From an uncultured Eggerthella sp. (GTDB taxonomy: Bacteria > Actinomycetota > Coriobacteriia > Coriobacteriales > Eggerthellaceae), in the NCBI GenBank assembly GCA_900544455.1, contig UQVJ01000006.1, positions 1 through 41,688 of the forward strand: DNA of 41,688 bases. Direction: 5' to 3'. Position numbers and translations under genes: made by a program. Of the stretch, positions 31,721 through 40,312 are shown one piece after another (position 1 is the stretch's first letter; every line of letters begins with the position of its first letter). Under the pieces are notes generated by a model. The model was given only the letters and a program-made list of their open reading frames with translations. It was not told where the DNA came from and did not search any database.

Positions 31721-32947
31721 CTATTCGCGAACCGCAGCGATCATGCCAGGCAGCGCATCGATAAGCTTGTCGATCTCGTTTTCGGTAACGATCAACGGAG
31801 GCAGGAAGCGCAGCGTATTGCTGCCAGTTGCGTTCAGCAAGAAGCCCTCTTCCAGGCCCTGCGCTACAACCTTATGAGCGTCGATACCCTCTTCCAAGTC
31901 GGCGCCGAGCATAAGGCCCATGCCGCGAACCTCGGTTACGCCCTCAACCTGAGCAAGCTTCTCGGCGAAGTAGTCGCCCACTTCGGTTACGCGATCGTCG
32001 TAATGGCCGCGCGAAAGCGTTGCAAGCGTTGCATGGGCGGCAGCCATAGCCAGGTTGCTACCACCGAAGGTAGAGCCATGGTCGCCCGGCTCGAATGCTT
32101 CTGCAACCTCGATGCGGGCAGCGCATGCGCCCATGGGGAAACCAGAAGCGATGCCCTTTGCCATGGTGATGATATCGGGGGTGATACCCAGGTTCTGGAA
32201 GGCGAAGGGGAATTCGCCACAGCGGAAGATGCCCGACTGAACCTCGTCAACAATGAGAAGCAGGCCGTTCTTGCGGCAGAACTGCGCAACATCGTAGAGG
32301 GTATCAGGATCCCAGGGATATACGCCCGCCTCGCCCTGAACAGGCTCGATCATAACAGCGCAAACATCTGCCAAGTTGCTGTAAACCGCCTGATGAAGCG
32401 CGTTCAAATCGTTCATGGGAACGTGCATGAAACCGCCCGGCAGAGGCTGAAAGGCTTCCTGCTTTGCGGGCTGCGCCGTGGCGGCAAGCGTAGCCAGGGT
32501 GCGGCCGTGGAAGCTGCGGTCCATCGTGATGATGGTCTGTCCGCCGCCGCCCATCTTCTTGGAGTACAGACGCGCAAGCTTAATGGCGCATTCGTTGGCC
32601 TCTGCACCGGAATTGGCGAAGAATACCGGCCAAGGAGCGCGGAAGAACTTGGGCACGCATACATTCAGCATGTCGGACAGGAGCTTTGCAACTTCACCGC
32701 GCTGCTCAATGTAGTAGTAGTTGCTAACGTGAATGAGCTTGGCAGCCTGATCCTGAATGGCGCGCACAACGGCAGGATGGCAGTGGCCCAGGCTATCTAC
32801 GCCGATGCCAGCAATAAAGTCGAGGTAGGTTTTGCCCTCGTCGTCTTTAACTTCCATGCCAGAGCCTTCGACCAGCAGTACCGGCTTGCGAGCGAAGGTA
32901 TGCATGACGAAATGGTCGTCGAGCTTCTTTGCTTCTTCAAAACTCAT
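31721..32947 (-). CDS. argD: Acetylornithine aminotransferase
   Basis: PLP enzyme that interconverts N-acetylglutamate semialdehyde and N-acetylornithine. 408 residues from the ATG at 32947, preceded by AAAGGA (the frame extends to 32980). Class III aminotransferase signs: YLDFIAGIGVDSLGHCHP near the N-terminus, FFANSGAEANECAIKLAR, the cofactor aspartate in LLIVDEVQSGI, and the PLP lysine in ITMAKGIASGFPMGA. It follows argB after 112 bp. By family it may also serve as succinyldiaminopimelate aminotransferase in lysine synthesis. Confidence 0.94.
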   Translation of the reverse strand: MSFEEAKKLDDHFVMHTFARKPVLLVEGSGMEVKDDEGKTYLDFIAGIGVDSLGHCHPAVVRAIQDQAAKLIHVSNYYYIEQRGEVAKLLSDMLNVCVPKFFRAPWPVFFANSGAEANECAIKLARLYSKKMGGGGQTIITMDRSFHGRTLATLAATAQPAKQEAFQPLPGGFMHVPMNDLNALHQAVYSNLADVCAVMIEPVQGEAGVYPWDPDTLYDVAQFCRKNGLLLIVDEVQSGIFRCGEFPFAFQNLGITPDIITMAKGIASGFPMGACAARIEVAEAFEPGDHGSTFGGSNLAMAAAHATLATLSRGHYDDRVTEVGDYFAEKLAQVEGVTEVRGMGLMLGADLEEGIDAHKVVAQGLEEGFLLNATGSNTLRFLPPLIVTENEIDKLIDALPGMIAAVRE

Positions 32948-33059
32948 GGTGTTCCTTTCTTTGCGAATGGGGATCGGCACAAACGTTTCCGGGCGCCGAA
33001 GCCCATCCGTTCATTTTACGAGTTTGGGGGTTTAGCGAATACCCCACGCATGGTGTTTT

Positions 33060-34004
33060 CTACAAGTTCTCACTTAAGCGAGAAGCCAAGATGCCCAACG
33101 GGCGCATCTCTTCTTTGGAGAATTCCACCGTGTCGTCGTAGATCAGAGTGCCCGCACCGCTTGAGGTAAGCAGCTCCACCAAAATCGAATGGGGCTTGGT
33201 GCCGTTGACGATGTGCGCACGCGGCACGCCGCCTTCGATGGCTTCCACACACGACTGGAGTTTGGGAATCATTCCGCTGCTTACGCTGCCCGATTCCAAC
33301 ATTTCGCGCGTTTCCCTTACCGTCATCTGGGAAATGAGCGAGCTCTTATCCGAGAAGTCTTCGTAGAAGCCATCAACGTCGGTGAGGAAGATGATCTTAT
33401 GGGCACCAATGGCAGAAGCGATTGCGCATGCCGCAGCGTCTGCATTGATGTTGTAGGAACCGCCGTCGTCGCCCTTCCCTACCGAAGCGATAATAGGCAC
33501 ATAATCAGAAGCGATGAGCGCATTGATGTAAGCGGGGTTCACTTCGGTGACCGTGCCCACACGGCCCAGCTCGGGGCTGCGCTGCTCGGCAATGATGGTT
33601 CCAGCGTCGGTTCCGTTTACGCCTACAGCCAGGTTGCCATGCTCATTCATGGCAAGAACCAGCTCTTCATTCACCTTGCCCACCAAGGTCATCTTCACAA
33701 CGTCCATGGCCTCATCGGAAGTAACGCGCTGACCATCCTTGAATTCAACATCGATGCCGAATTTGTCCATGTTCTTGTTGATGGCAGCACCGCCGCCATG
33801 AACAATAACGGGATTGACGCCCATGATCTTCAGCATGACGATATCGCTCATCACGGCGTTGCGTAGCTCAGGGTCAACCATGGCGGCACCGCCGTACTTG
33901 ATGAGGATGGTCTTGCCCGTAGCGTTCTTAATCCACGGGAATGCCTCAATAAGAACCTCAGCGGTGTGAGAAGAAGTTATCTTTCGGTCTCTTGCGTATT
34001 TCAT
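33060..34004 (-). CDS. argB: N-acetylglutamate kinase
   Basis: Phosphorylates N-acetylglutamate. The 314-residue amino-acid-kinase fold protein has ILIKYGGAAM at the N-terminus (phosphate-binding lysine and GG), PVIVHGGGAAINKNM for substrate, YNINADAAACAIASA and KIIFLTDVDGFY for the nucleotide, and SGSVSSGMIPKLQSCVEA at the C-terminus. The extra N-terminal helix (about 1-20, RKITSSHTAEVLIEAFPWI) is typical of the arginine-inhibited hexameric form, suggesting feedback control (inference). Its ATG overlaps the argJ stop (ATGA), so the two are co-translated. Confidence 0.96.
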   Translation of the reverse strand: MKYARDRKITSSHTAEVLIEAFPWIKNATGKTILIKYGGAAMVDPELRNAVMSDIVMLKIMGVNPVIVHGGGAAINKNMDKFGIDVEFKDGQRVTSDEAMDVVKMTLVGKVNEELVLAMNEHGNLAVGVNGTDAGTIIAEQRSPELGRVGTVTEVNPAYINALIASDYVPIIASVGKGDDGGSYNINADAAACAIASAIGAHKIIFLTDVDGFYEDFSDKSSLISQMTVRETREMLESGSVSSGMIPKLQSCVEAIEGGVPRAHIVNGTKPHSILVELLTSSGAGTLIYDDTVEFSKEEMRPLGILASRLSENL

Positions 34005-35257
34005 GAACGGTAGTCTCCATTAATCGAAACGTATTCGTGGGAAAAATCGCAGGTCCACACGGTGGTTTCCGCATCACCTGCACCAAGGCTTGCCTCAAGC
34101 ACAATCTCGTCGGCCTCGAAACGTCGCAGCGCCTCTTCCTCGTTAAAGGGAACGGGGAGGCCACCGCGCAGAACCGGCATGCCCATGATGTCGATATCGA
34201 CGTTTTCTTGGGCAAACTTTGCACCAGAGCGGCCCAGGGCACCGGCGATTCGGCCCCAGTTGGCGTCATGCCCGTAGATGGCGGTTTTCACCAACGGCGA
34301 ATTCGCTACAGTGCGCGCAGCCAAATCGGCTTCCGCATCATTTGCGGCACCACGCACCGTAACGGTTACCAACTTCGTGGCGCCCTCGCCGTCGCTCGCC
34401 ATCTTGCGAGCAAGCTTCTGGGTCACGGCATTGAGCGCCTGACAGAACTCGACGTACAGCACGCTTTCTTCCCCCGCCAAGGGAGCAGACGCAGCGGCTG
34501 CCTTACCGGAAGCAAACAAAACGCAGGTATCGTTGGTGGAAGTGTCACCGTCTACAGTTACCTTGTTAAAGCTCTGGTTTACCGCTGAAGCGAGCGCCTT
34601 ATGCAGCAGCGCTGCGGGAATGGGTGCATCGGTGGTAAGCACCGAAATCATAGTGGCCATATTCGGCATGATCATGCCTGAGCCCTTCGCCATGCCGCCC
34701 ACGGTAAAGGTGCAGCCAGCATATTCGACATCGGCGGTTTCGAAGGAAACGGCGGCCTCCTTCGAAACGGTGTCGGTGGTCATGATGGCACGAGCGGCGC
34801 TATTCCCCGTAGCTTCGTCAAGAGCATCATGCAACGCGGGAACCCCGGTTTCGAAGGGAGCAATATCAAGCTGCTGGCCGATGATGCCCGTCGAAGCAAC
34901 CAGCACGTCTTCGGGCATGCAGCCGACCGTTGAGGCAACGATGCCGGCAGTCTTGCGGGCATTCTCGAGTCCAACCGACCCGGTGGCAGCGTTGGCAATG
35001 CCGGAATTGATCACCATAGCACGAGCAAAGCCGTATCCGACCCCATCAAGATGCTCGCGGGAAACGGTTACCGGAGCCGCGCAGAACACGTTCTGAGTAA
35101 ACACTCCGGCAGCAGGGCACAATTCGTCTGCCTCGACCAATGCCATGTCAAGGCGGTTGGGGTCTTCGCGGAAACCGGCATGGATGCCACCGGCACGAAA
35201 GCCCTTGGCGGACGAGACGCCACCGTTTTCGATGGTAATCAGGTTCGCTTTAGTCAT
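34001..35257 (-). CDS. argJ: Ornithine acetyltransferase / amino-acid acetyltransferase
   Basis: Recycles the acetyl group from N-acetylornithine to glutamate and, in bifunctional forms, also uses acetyl-CoA. 418 residues from the ATG at 35257 (TAGGAGTG upstream; the frame is open to 35335). It has the self-cleavage site MATM in KGSGMIMPNMATM, with Thr202 as the new N-terminal nucleophile, giving alpha and beta subunits. Other landmarks: VINSGIANAATG, ASTGIIGQQL, and NQSFNKVTVDGDTSTNDT. Because argA is absent and argJ present, the cluster uses the cyclic acetyl pathway. Confidence 0.96.
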   Translation of the reverse strand: MTKANLITIENGGVSSAKGFRAGGIHAGFREDPNRLDMALVEADELCPAAGVFTQNVFCAAPVTVSREHLDGVGYGFARAMVINSGIANAATGSVGLENARKTAGIVASTVGCMPEDVLVASTGIIGQQLDIAPFETGVPALHDALDEATGNSAARAIMTTDTVSKEAAVSFETADVEYAGCTFTVGGMAKGSGMIMPNMATMISVLTTDAPIPAALLHKALASAVNQSFNKVTVDGDTSTNDTCVLFASGKAAAASAPLAGEESVLYVEFCQALNAVTQKLARKMASDGEGATKLVTVTVRGAANDAEADLAARTVANSPLVKTAIYGHDANWGRIAGALGRSGAKFAQENVDIDIMGMPVLRGGLPVPFNEEEALRRFEADEIVLEASLGAGDAETTVWTCDFSHEYVSINGDYRS

Positions 35258-35268
35258 ATTTTTCACTC

Positions 35269-36324
35269 CTAAGAGGGATTGGCAACAGTATCGACCGCCG
35301 TAGCCTCGGGAAGGCCACAGACGATATTCGCGCATTGAACTGCCTGGCCAGCCGCACCTTTAACGATATTGTCAATAGCGCAGGTGGCAACAACGCAGCC
35401 AAGATCGGCATTATAGGCGACGCCTACATGCGCACGATTCGTGCCCACAACCGAAGAGGTTTTAGGCTGCTGACCCAAAGGCAACACGGTGACGAACGGC
35501 GAGTTTGCGTAGGCGTCGCAGTATCGTCGATGAATCGACTCAACGGTTTCGTTTCGCTGAGACTCTTGAGTTAGCTGAATGGTAACCGTGGAAAGAAGGC
35601 CACGGGTTGCGGGGGCCAAATGGGGCGTAAAGATCAAACGGCCCTCAATGCCCAGAATCTGCTCGATTTCGGGGGTGTGGCGATGGCTGGCAACGCCATA
35701 GGCCTCCAAGTTTTCGTTGGCGGAAACAAAATGGGTACGCGCCGTAGCGCTGCGACCAGCACCAGAAACGCCCGAGATCGCATCGGCAACCACGACGCCT
35801 TCGGAAAGGGCAATGGCGGGAGCCGCAGCAAGAGAAGTGGCCGTTGGGTAGCAGCCCGCGCAAGCCACCAAGACGGATTCGCCATTAGCGTGACGCTCGG
35901 CAGCGGCGTTCAGCTCTTCGCGATTCAGCTCTGGCTGGCCAAAAGCGGCAGTGGCAAGAAGATCAGGCGAGGTGTGCTGCACCTTGTACCATTTTTCGTA
36001 GGTTTCCTGGCTGCGCAAACGATAGTCGGCGGAAAGATCAACCACCGTGACGCCTGAGGCAAGAAGGCCAGGGGCAGATTTCATGGCAACCGTGTGAGGC
36101 GTGGCAAGGAAAACCACATCGCAGTTAAACAGCTCGGGATTGTCGTGACGAGAGAAAACCAGATTGGTTACGCCAGAAAATGCGGGATACACGCTTGCAA
36201 GAGTTGCGCCTTCATCGGAATTGGAGGTGATGACGCACAGATCGAATTCAGGATGTCGCAGCACGATGCGCACCAGCTCTGCTCCTGCATATCCGGCTGC
36301 GCCTACGATACCGACCTTCAACAT
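35269..36324 (-). CDS. argC: N-acetyl-gamma-glutamyl-phosphate reductase
   Basis: NADPH-dependent reduction of N-acetylglutamyl-phosphate to the semialdehyde. The 351 residues start with the nucleotide motif KVGIVGAAGYAGAELVRI, carry the catalytic cysteine in VACAGCYPTA (Cys158) and the GVSGAGR and HRHTPEIEQ active-site segments. It is the first gene of argC-J-B-D-G-H and overlaps no neighbour; argJ begins 11 bp after it. A weak promoter candidate is at 36396-36424. No ArgR-type box was recognised with confidence upstream. Confidence 0.96.
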   Translation of the reverse strand: MLKVGIVGAAGYAGAELVRIVLRHPEFDLCVITSNSDEGATLASVYPAFSGVTNLVFSRHDNPELFNCDVVFLATPHTVAMKSAPGLLASGVTVVDLSADYRLRSQETYEKWYKVQHTSPDLLATAAFGQPELNREELNAAAERHANGESVLVACAGCYPTATSLAAAPAIALSEGVVVADAISGVSGAGRSATARTHFVSANENLEAYGVASHRHTPEIEQILGIEGRLIFTPHLAPATRGLLSTVTIQLTQESQRNETVESIHRRYCDAYANSPFVTVLPLGQQPKTSSVVGTNRAHVGVAYNADLGCVVATCAIDNIVKGAAGQAVQCANIVCGLPEATAVDTVANPS

Positions 36325-36395
36325 TTCGCTGAGCCTTCTTTCGATCTAATCGCCCAACGCGGATGCCCGCGCGAGTTCTTTTAATGAAACACCCT

Positions 36396-36424
36396 GTACT
36401 ACAGGTTTCTTTAGGGTACTCCAA
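36396..36424 (-). promoter_or_regulatory. Weak promoter candidate for the arginine cluster
   Basis: On the minus strand TTGGAG (36419-36424) and TAGTAC (36396-36401) are 17 bp apart, ending about 70 bp before the argC start. Both hexamers deviate from consensus, so the call is tentative. Confidence 0.3.
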
Positions 36425-36574
36425 TTCTTCCAGCTAGGTAACCCTCTCCACAAAAGTATGGAATGGAACTGCGGGAGATAACAACAAGTTGGCGCTGGAT
36501 AGCAACGAGGAAGATGCAGGGCGACAACGCTGTAAGCATGAGGCGGGACGAGGGATAGAGTGCGGAACAACATG

Positions 36575-36726
36575 CGGGGCGGTCATGGAGGGAGCGGCGC
36601 AGGATGGCATGCAGGAGCGCGGCGGCGCGCGGGATGACATGCGAGGGCGCGGCGGCGCGCGGCACGAAGCACGCGCGATGGCGTTCGGGACGGGGCAGCG
36701 TGCGGGCCGCGACGGAGCACGCGCGA
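36575..36726. repeat. Guanine-rich direct repeats upstream of the 27-bp palindrome
   Basis: Two adjacent 30-bp units (36602-36631 and 36632-36661) are near-identical and share GCGCGGCGGCGCGCGG. A further motif, AGCACGCGCGATGGCG, occurs twice about 48 bp apart (near 36668 and 36716). The 17-mer at 36646-36662 occurs in reverse complement at 20986-21002. This lies in the 822-bp gap between argC and a lipoprotein gene. The frames crossing it are arginine/alanine-rich and lack ribosome binding sites. Confidence 0.65.
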
Positions 36727-36944
36727 TGGCGAAATTTCACTATTTTGTACGCTCGGGCAGATAAAATCCGACTTTTTGGCAAGATACGATTATTTTGTAC
36801 CCTCGGACAGGGTTTTCGGCTCGTTTTCAGTACATTAGAAGCAAATCTTGCCAAAAACAGCGTCCCGACAGTACATTTCAGCGTAATTTCGCCAGAATCG
36901 CCCACTTTCCGTGCGCAAGCGTACAAAATAGTGAAATTTCGCCA
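36727..36944. repeat. 218-bp nested palindromic element with 27-bp perfect arms
   Basis: 36727-36753 is the exact reverse complement of 36918-36944 (27 of 27; arms contain TTTCACTATTTTGTACGCT). Inside is a second perfect pair of 13 bp (36773-36785 with 36845-36857, TTTTTGGCAAGAT). ATTTTGTACNCTCGG occurs directly repeated at 36742 and 36792. It occupies the 822-bp gap between argC and the lipoprotein gene; the rest of the gap (36945-37146) shows no gene. No transposase and no target-site duplication were seen. Confidence 0.8.
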
Positions 36945-37146
36945 CGTCAAAGCAATCTATTCAGGGCGAATGGCTGCAAACTCCCCGTTTTCTGCGTCAA
37001 GCCCTTTAGCCAAGCTAGCTGAAGAAGGCTCACCGCATCTGTACGCACACTAAAGCGAACAGCGGCCCCAAAGAGCCGCTGCCTCTCAAATTAGCCGAAG
37101 ATGAAACTCCATTTTCCCGAGAAAGCCAACCTCTACAATTGGCGGC

Positions 37147-37695
37147 CTACAAATAGACCCTCAGAACATATTGATAGCCCTTCGTGCCAGCCCTGTAGCT
37201 AACTCTGCCATCACGATATTCGCCATCGGCCTCGATTATCTCAACCGCCACATCCTGGGCTTTCTCGTAATCATAATCGGAGTTGCATGCAAGGACAGCA
37301 GCGAGGGTCATGTAAGCCACTCGCTGCAGCGCACTGTTTTCACTCTCCCCGCTTCGGTTGCCGTCGATAAGTATCGTAAAATAATCGTTATCTCTCGATA
37401 GCTCAACCTCTCCAACCGAGTCGGATCCCTCTAGCAAGGAGAGATGGTTCTTGCTATCGGGTTCAAGCGTCATCTCGCATCCGCTGACCTCCTTCATGGC
37501 AGCAGGAAGCGCATTGGCAACATCGTCGATATCATGTATTTCGCTACGCGAAGATTGCCCGGAATCTTGCTGACCTACACTCTGACCGGCCTGATCCGTC
37601 GAGCACCCCGTCATAATCAAACACGAAAGCGCAAACAAGCAGGAAAGCAAAAGCCGCCAAACGCCTCCCACCTGACATTTTTCTGTTTTATTCAT
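37147..37695 (-). CDS. Lipoprotein of unknown function
   Basis: A 182-residue protein with a signal peptide (RLLLSCLFALSCLI) and lipobox MTGC with the cysteine at about residue 31. After a Gln/Ser-rich linker (about 32-52) comes an alpha/beta domain with VANALPAAMKEVSGCEMTLE, VELSRDNDYFTILIDG and a Tyr-rich C-terminus (YRAGTKGYQYVLRVYL). No family was recognised. AAGGATAAGA precedes the ATG. It begins 39 bp after the SHOCT-BspA gene on the same strand and may be co-transcribed with it. Confidence 0.75.
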   Translation of the reverse strand: MNKTEKCQVGGVWRLLLSCLFALSCLIMTGCSTDQAGQSVGQQDSGQSSRSEIHDIDDVANALPAAMKEVSGCEMTLEPDSKNHLSLLEGSDSVGEVELSRDNDYFTILIDGNRSGESENSALQRVAYMTLAAVLACNSDYDYEKAQDVAVEIIEADGEYRDGRVSYRAGTKGYQYVLRVYL

Positions 37696-37734
37696 TCTTA
37701 TCCTTCCATTCCCTTTCGCCTACAAGGCTCTTCT

Positions 37735-39222
37735 CTATCGAGCTGGCGCGATTACGCCAGCAGATCCTTTACTGAAATCCTTCATCGGATTGTCTTTGGA
37801 GGATTTCACCAGACCCGAAACATCCCAGGCAGAGCAGTCGAGAGAAAGCTTCGGGCATCTCTCAAACATAGATTGGAAGTCTCTCCCTAAGGACGTGTCC
37901 CATGACTCCACGCCAGGCAGCTGCGCAAGGCTTGCGCAGCCCGCGAACATCGAATCGAAGTAATAGCCATTTGAGGTATCAAATCCCGAAACATCCAAGC
38001 TCTCTAGATTTCGACAACCCTCAAACATCTGTCCAAAGTTTGTGGCACTCGATGTATCGAATTTGCTTAGATCGAGAGATTTGAGTTTTGCGCAGCCAGA
38101 AAACATCGCTCGAAAGTTTTCGATTCCCTTTACGTCCATCGAGCCCAGGTCGAGAGCTTCAAGCAACGAGCAATTGGAAAACATCGAGTCGACCTTCTTT
38201 GCCGAATTCATGTTCCAATCTGCCAGGCTCAATTCCTTCAAGCGAGAGCAGCCCCCAAACATGGAATTGAAATCCTTTATTTTCGCCGTATCGAAAGACG
38301 AGACATCGAGGGATTCAAGTGCCGAGCATCCGTAGAACATGCCCGTGGTAGAAACAGCCTGCGACGTATCAAGGCTGCTCACATCAAGGCTCTTCAAGGA
38401 GGAGCAAGAAGAAAAAGTGCGAACGAAATACTTTGTATTTGAAGTGTCGAGTTTCGCCAAATCAAGCTCTTCCAAGGAAGACATATTGTAGAACCAGCCA
38501 CTGCAATTCTTGGGAGCCACCACGTCGGTGAAAACAACCGATTTGACCTTCGTGGCGTTGCCGCCCTCCGCCCATCCTGGCATGTTTTTGTCGCTGTAGA
38601 CGTTCGATTCGTCGAAGGGGATATCCTCGATATTGTCGTAAACCGTAGTGCAGGCCTTTCCTTCGTAAGGCAAACCTTGAATGGGCGGCTTACCCCGATA
38701 GAAGGTTAGGGAATGGTCGTCATCCGAATAAACGGCGAAGGCTCTCTCCGGCGAAACGGCATATGATATTGCCCCACCCGCAATGAGCAACGCACATAGG
38801 CCAACGACGCCTCCTGCGATTACTTTCTTCTTCCTTTTTATCGCGGATTTTATGGCGCTGCGCTTTTCAGCACGACGCTCCTTCTTCTGCTTCTTCTTTA
38901 GTTCCTTGCCTTCCTTCTTGGCGAGGGCCTCTTCTTTCTTGCCCAGCCTTTTAGCTTCCTCGGCGGCAGCCACTTCCTTACGCTTCCGCTCGATTTCGGC
39001 CATGCGCTCTTCTTCAAGCGCTTTTCTGGCAAGCGCTTCCTTGGCTACGCGCTCCTGCTGTTGGCGAAGCTGTTCCGCCTCTTTCCTTTCGGCGGCTTTA
39101 CGGGCTGCAGATTCGCGAGGCGTTTCAAAACCCAAAAGCTTCGCTTTTTCCTCATCGAACTCTTCTTGAGTAATAACGCCCTCGTCCAGGAGCTTTTTGT
39201 ACTCTTTGATCCTTTCGTACAT
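37735..39222 (-). CDS. SHOCT - coiled coil - TM - BspA-type leucine-rich repeat surface protein
   Basis: A 495-residue fusion. Residues 3-32 (IKEYKKLLDEGVITQEEFDE...KAKLLG) are a SHOCT domain. Residues about 38-130 are a charged Lys/Glu/Arg/Ala-rich segment, probably a long coiled coil. Residues 133-156 (KVIAGGVVGLCALLIAGGAI) form a membrane helix. Residues about 215-475 are repeated BspA/DUF285 units of about 24 residues, e.g. MFYGCSALESLDVSSFDT and MFAGCASLAQLPG, each with a conserved M-F-x-x-C and L-x-x-L-D-V/L pattern. The basic residues before the helix suggest the SHOCT end is cytoplasmic and the repeats external. BspA repeats are often surface adhesion or host-interaction modules. SHOCT domains often aid oligomerisation. 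It is 9 bp after the small SHOCT gene. Confidence 0.88.
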   Translation of the reverse strand: MYERIKEYKKLLDEGVITQEEFDEEKAKLLGFETPRESAARKAAERKEAEQLRQQQERVAKEALARKALEEERMAEIERKRKEVAAAEEAKRLGKKEEALAKKEGKELKKKQKKERRAEKRSAIKSAIKRKKKVIAGGVVGLCALLIAGGAISYAVSPERAFAVYSDDDHSLTFYRGKPPIQGLPYEGKACTTVYDNIEDIPFDESNVYSDKNMPGWAEGGNATKVKSVVFTDVVAPKNCSGWFYNMSSLEELDLAKLDTSNTKYFVRTFSSCSSLKSLDVSSLDTSQAVSTTGMFYGCSALESLDVSSFDTAKIKDFNSMFGGCSRLKELSLADWNMNSAKKVDSMFSNCSLLEALDLGSMDVKGIENFRAMFSGCAKLKSLDLSKFDTSSATNFGQMFEGCRNLESLDVSGFDTSNGYYFDSMFAGCASLAQLPGVESWDTSLGRDFQSMFERCPKLSLDCSAWDVSGLVKSSKDNPMKDFSKGSAGVIAPAR

Positions 39223-39231
39223 GCTAGGCTC

Positions 39232-39615
39232 CTACATGCCCAAGATCTCACGCTTTTTGCGGCTGAACTCTTCTTTGGTTATGGCGCCCTCATCGCAAAG
39301 TTCTTTCAACTGTTTGATTTCTTCGATGGTGCCAAGGGAGCCAGCCGCCGAAGAGGTATGGGATGCGATAGATTCCCTCTGCTTCGCCTTGGATGGCAAC
39401 ACTGCATCTGGCGCCGCGGCAACATAAAGACCTAAAACCAAGGGCGATGCGAAGAGGCCGATGAACCAATAGACACCGGTCTTCTCTTCGATGCAGCCCT
39501 TCTTCTGCCCCAGTTCAATAAAGTGGGAAATTGCAACGATGCCTGCTGCCAACATTACAAGCGGAACGATTACGGAAACAAGGGACAGCAACCCTCCCAG
39601 ATTCATGACGGACAT
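39232..39615 (-). CDS. Small membrane protein with C-terminal SHOCT domain
   Basis: A 127-residue protein from the ATG at 39615, preceded by AAAGGAG (the longer frame to 39762 has no such signal). Two membrane segments (about 5-27, GGLLSLVSVIVPLVMLAAGI, and about 45-65, YWFIGLFASPLVLGLYVAAA) are followed by a linker and a C-terminal SHOCT domain (EEIKQLKELCDEGAITKEEF, then KKREILGM). The same SHOCT pattern is at the start of the next gene, 9 bp away, so the two proteins may pair through it (inference). No enzymatic motif is seen. Related small SHOCT membrane proteins are common but uncharacterised. Confidence 0.85.
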   Translation of the reverse strand: MSVMNLGGLLSLVSVIVPLVMLAAGIVAISHFIELGQKKGCIEEKTGVYWFIGLFASPLVLGLYVAAAPDAVLPSKAKQRESIASHTSSAAGSLGTIEEIKQLKELCDEGAITKEEFSRKKREILGM

Positions 39616-39840
39616 AACTTCTCCTTTCAACGGAACGCCAAATGCACAAGCAGACAGCTTCCGATCGCAGGGAAGTAAGGTCCTTGGGAAAACGGACAAT
39701 CGGGCAGGAAGAGCAAGCCGCACCATGCACGGCAGAGCCAAACGAAGGCACAAACATGCCAACGAAAAAGAGTATGAAGAAACAAGGGATAAGAGGCCCG
39801 TCTTCGCTTATTGGATTGTGCGCCCCTCGCGTACGCGAGC

Positions 39841-40161
39841 TGCAGTTGTGGTACGACGATAGTAGCACAACTGCATAAATGGGCAGGTAGGATTCCTGTT
39901 TTCGGAGCGCATCAGAATATGTTCGAGGAAAGCCGTCATCGAATAGAAATGGTTGCGGCCAAAATTCCAGAAACAGAGAAGCGGAAACTGGTTTTTGAAA
40001 ACCAGGCCTTGATTAAGGAAGGCATCCACCACAGTCACCACAACTGCTAAGGCGCGACCATACGAGTCAACCGACCTAGAAGAAGGCAGATGCCCTCCTA
40101 GTCATCGGTTGTAATTACATATGGAATTGAAGCGCTCCGCAAAGCGGATAACAGTTGTGGT
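39841..40161. repeat. Cluster of four CAGTTGTGGT-type motifs in an intergenic gap
   Basis: Exact CAGTTGTGGT copies lie at 39843-39852 (+), 40037-40046 (-) and 40152-40161 (+). A partial minus-strand copy (CACAACTG) is at 39866-39873. The first and second form a 10-bp inverted repeat (39841-39850 with 39866-39875). An extended consensus is RCAGTTGTGSTNAC. All are in the 697-bp gap between the small SHOCT gene and panE. The rest of the gap (39616-39840 and 40162-40247) holds no clear gene. A 43-codon frame (39919-40050) lies between copies without a good ribosome binding site. Confidence 0.6.
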
Positions 40162-40247
40162 TACCGAATCATAACATGAAGGCTTGACAGCTTAAGCCAT
40201 TCTGGTTTTCATTCACCAAAGTTGCCGGGTTTGCCCAATAGGCAACA

Positions 40248-40279
40248 AAAAGCGCCGAAGCAAAAGCTTTGGCGCTTTT
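40248..40279 (-). terminator. Rho-independent terminator after panE
   Basis: A 14-bp stem (40248-40261 with 40266-40279, one G-T pair) and a 4-nt loop are followed on the minus strand by TTTTTGTTGCC. A second small hairpin (40221-40226 with 40241-40246) lies beyond it. Confidence 0.9.
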
Positions 40280-40312
40280 CCCAATCAAAGCTGGCTTGCC
40301 CCAGAAGAAAGA

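Noticed and set aside
36411..36950. 179-codon minus-strand open frame upstream of argC
   Set aside because: It is the translation of the 27-bp palindrome and the G-rich repeats, giving repeated arginine-rich segments without a ribosome binding site.
39919..40050. 43-codon open frame ending in a histidine-rich tail
   Set aside because: The nearest GGAG is 11 bp from the ATG, there is no family resemblance, and its end coincides with one of the repeated CAGTTGTGGT motifs. Coding is possible but unsupported.
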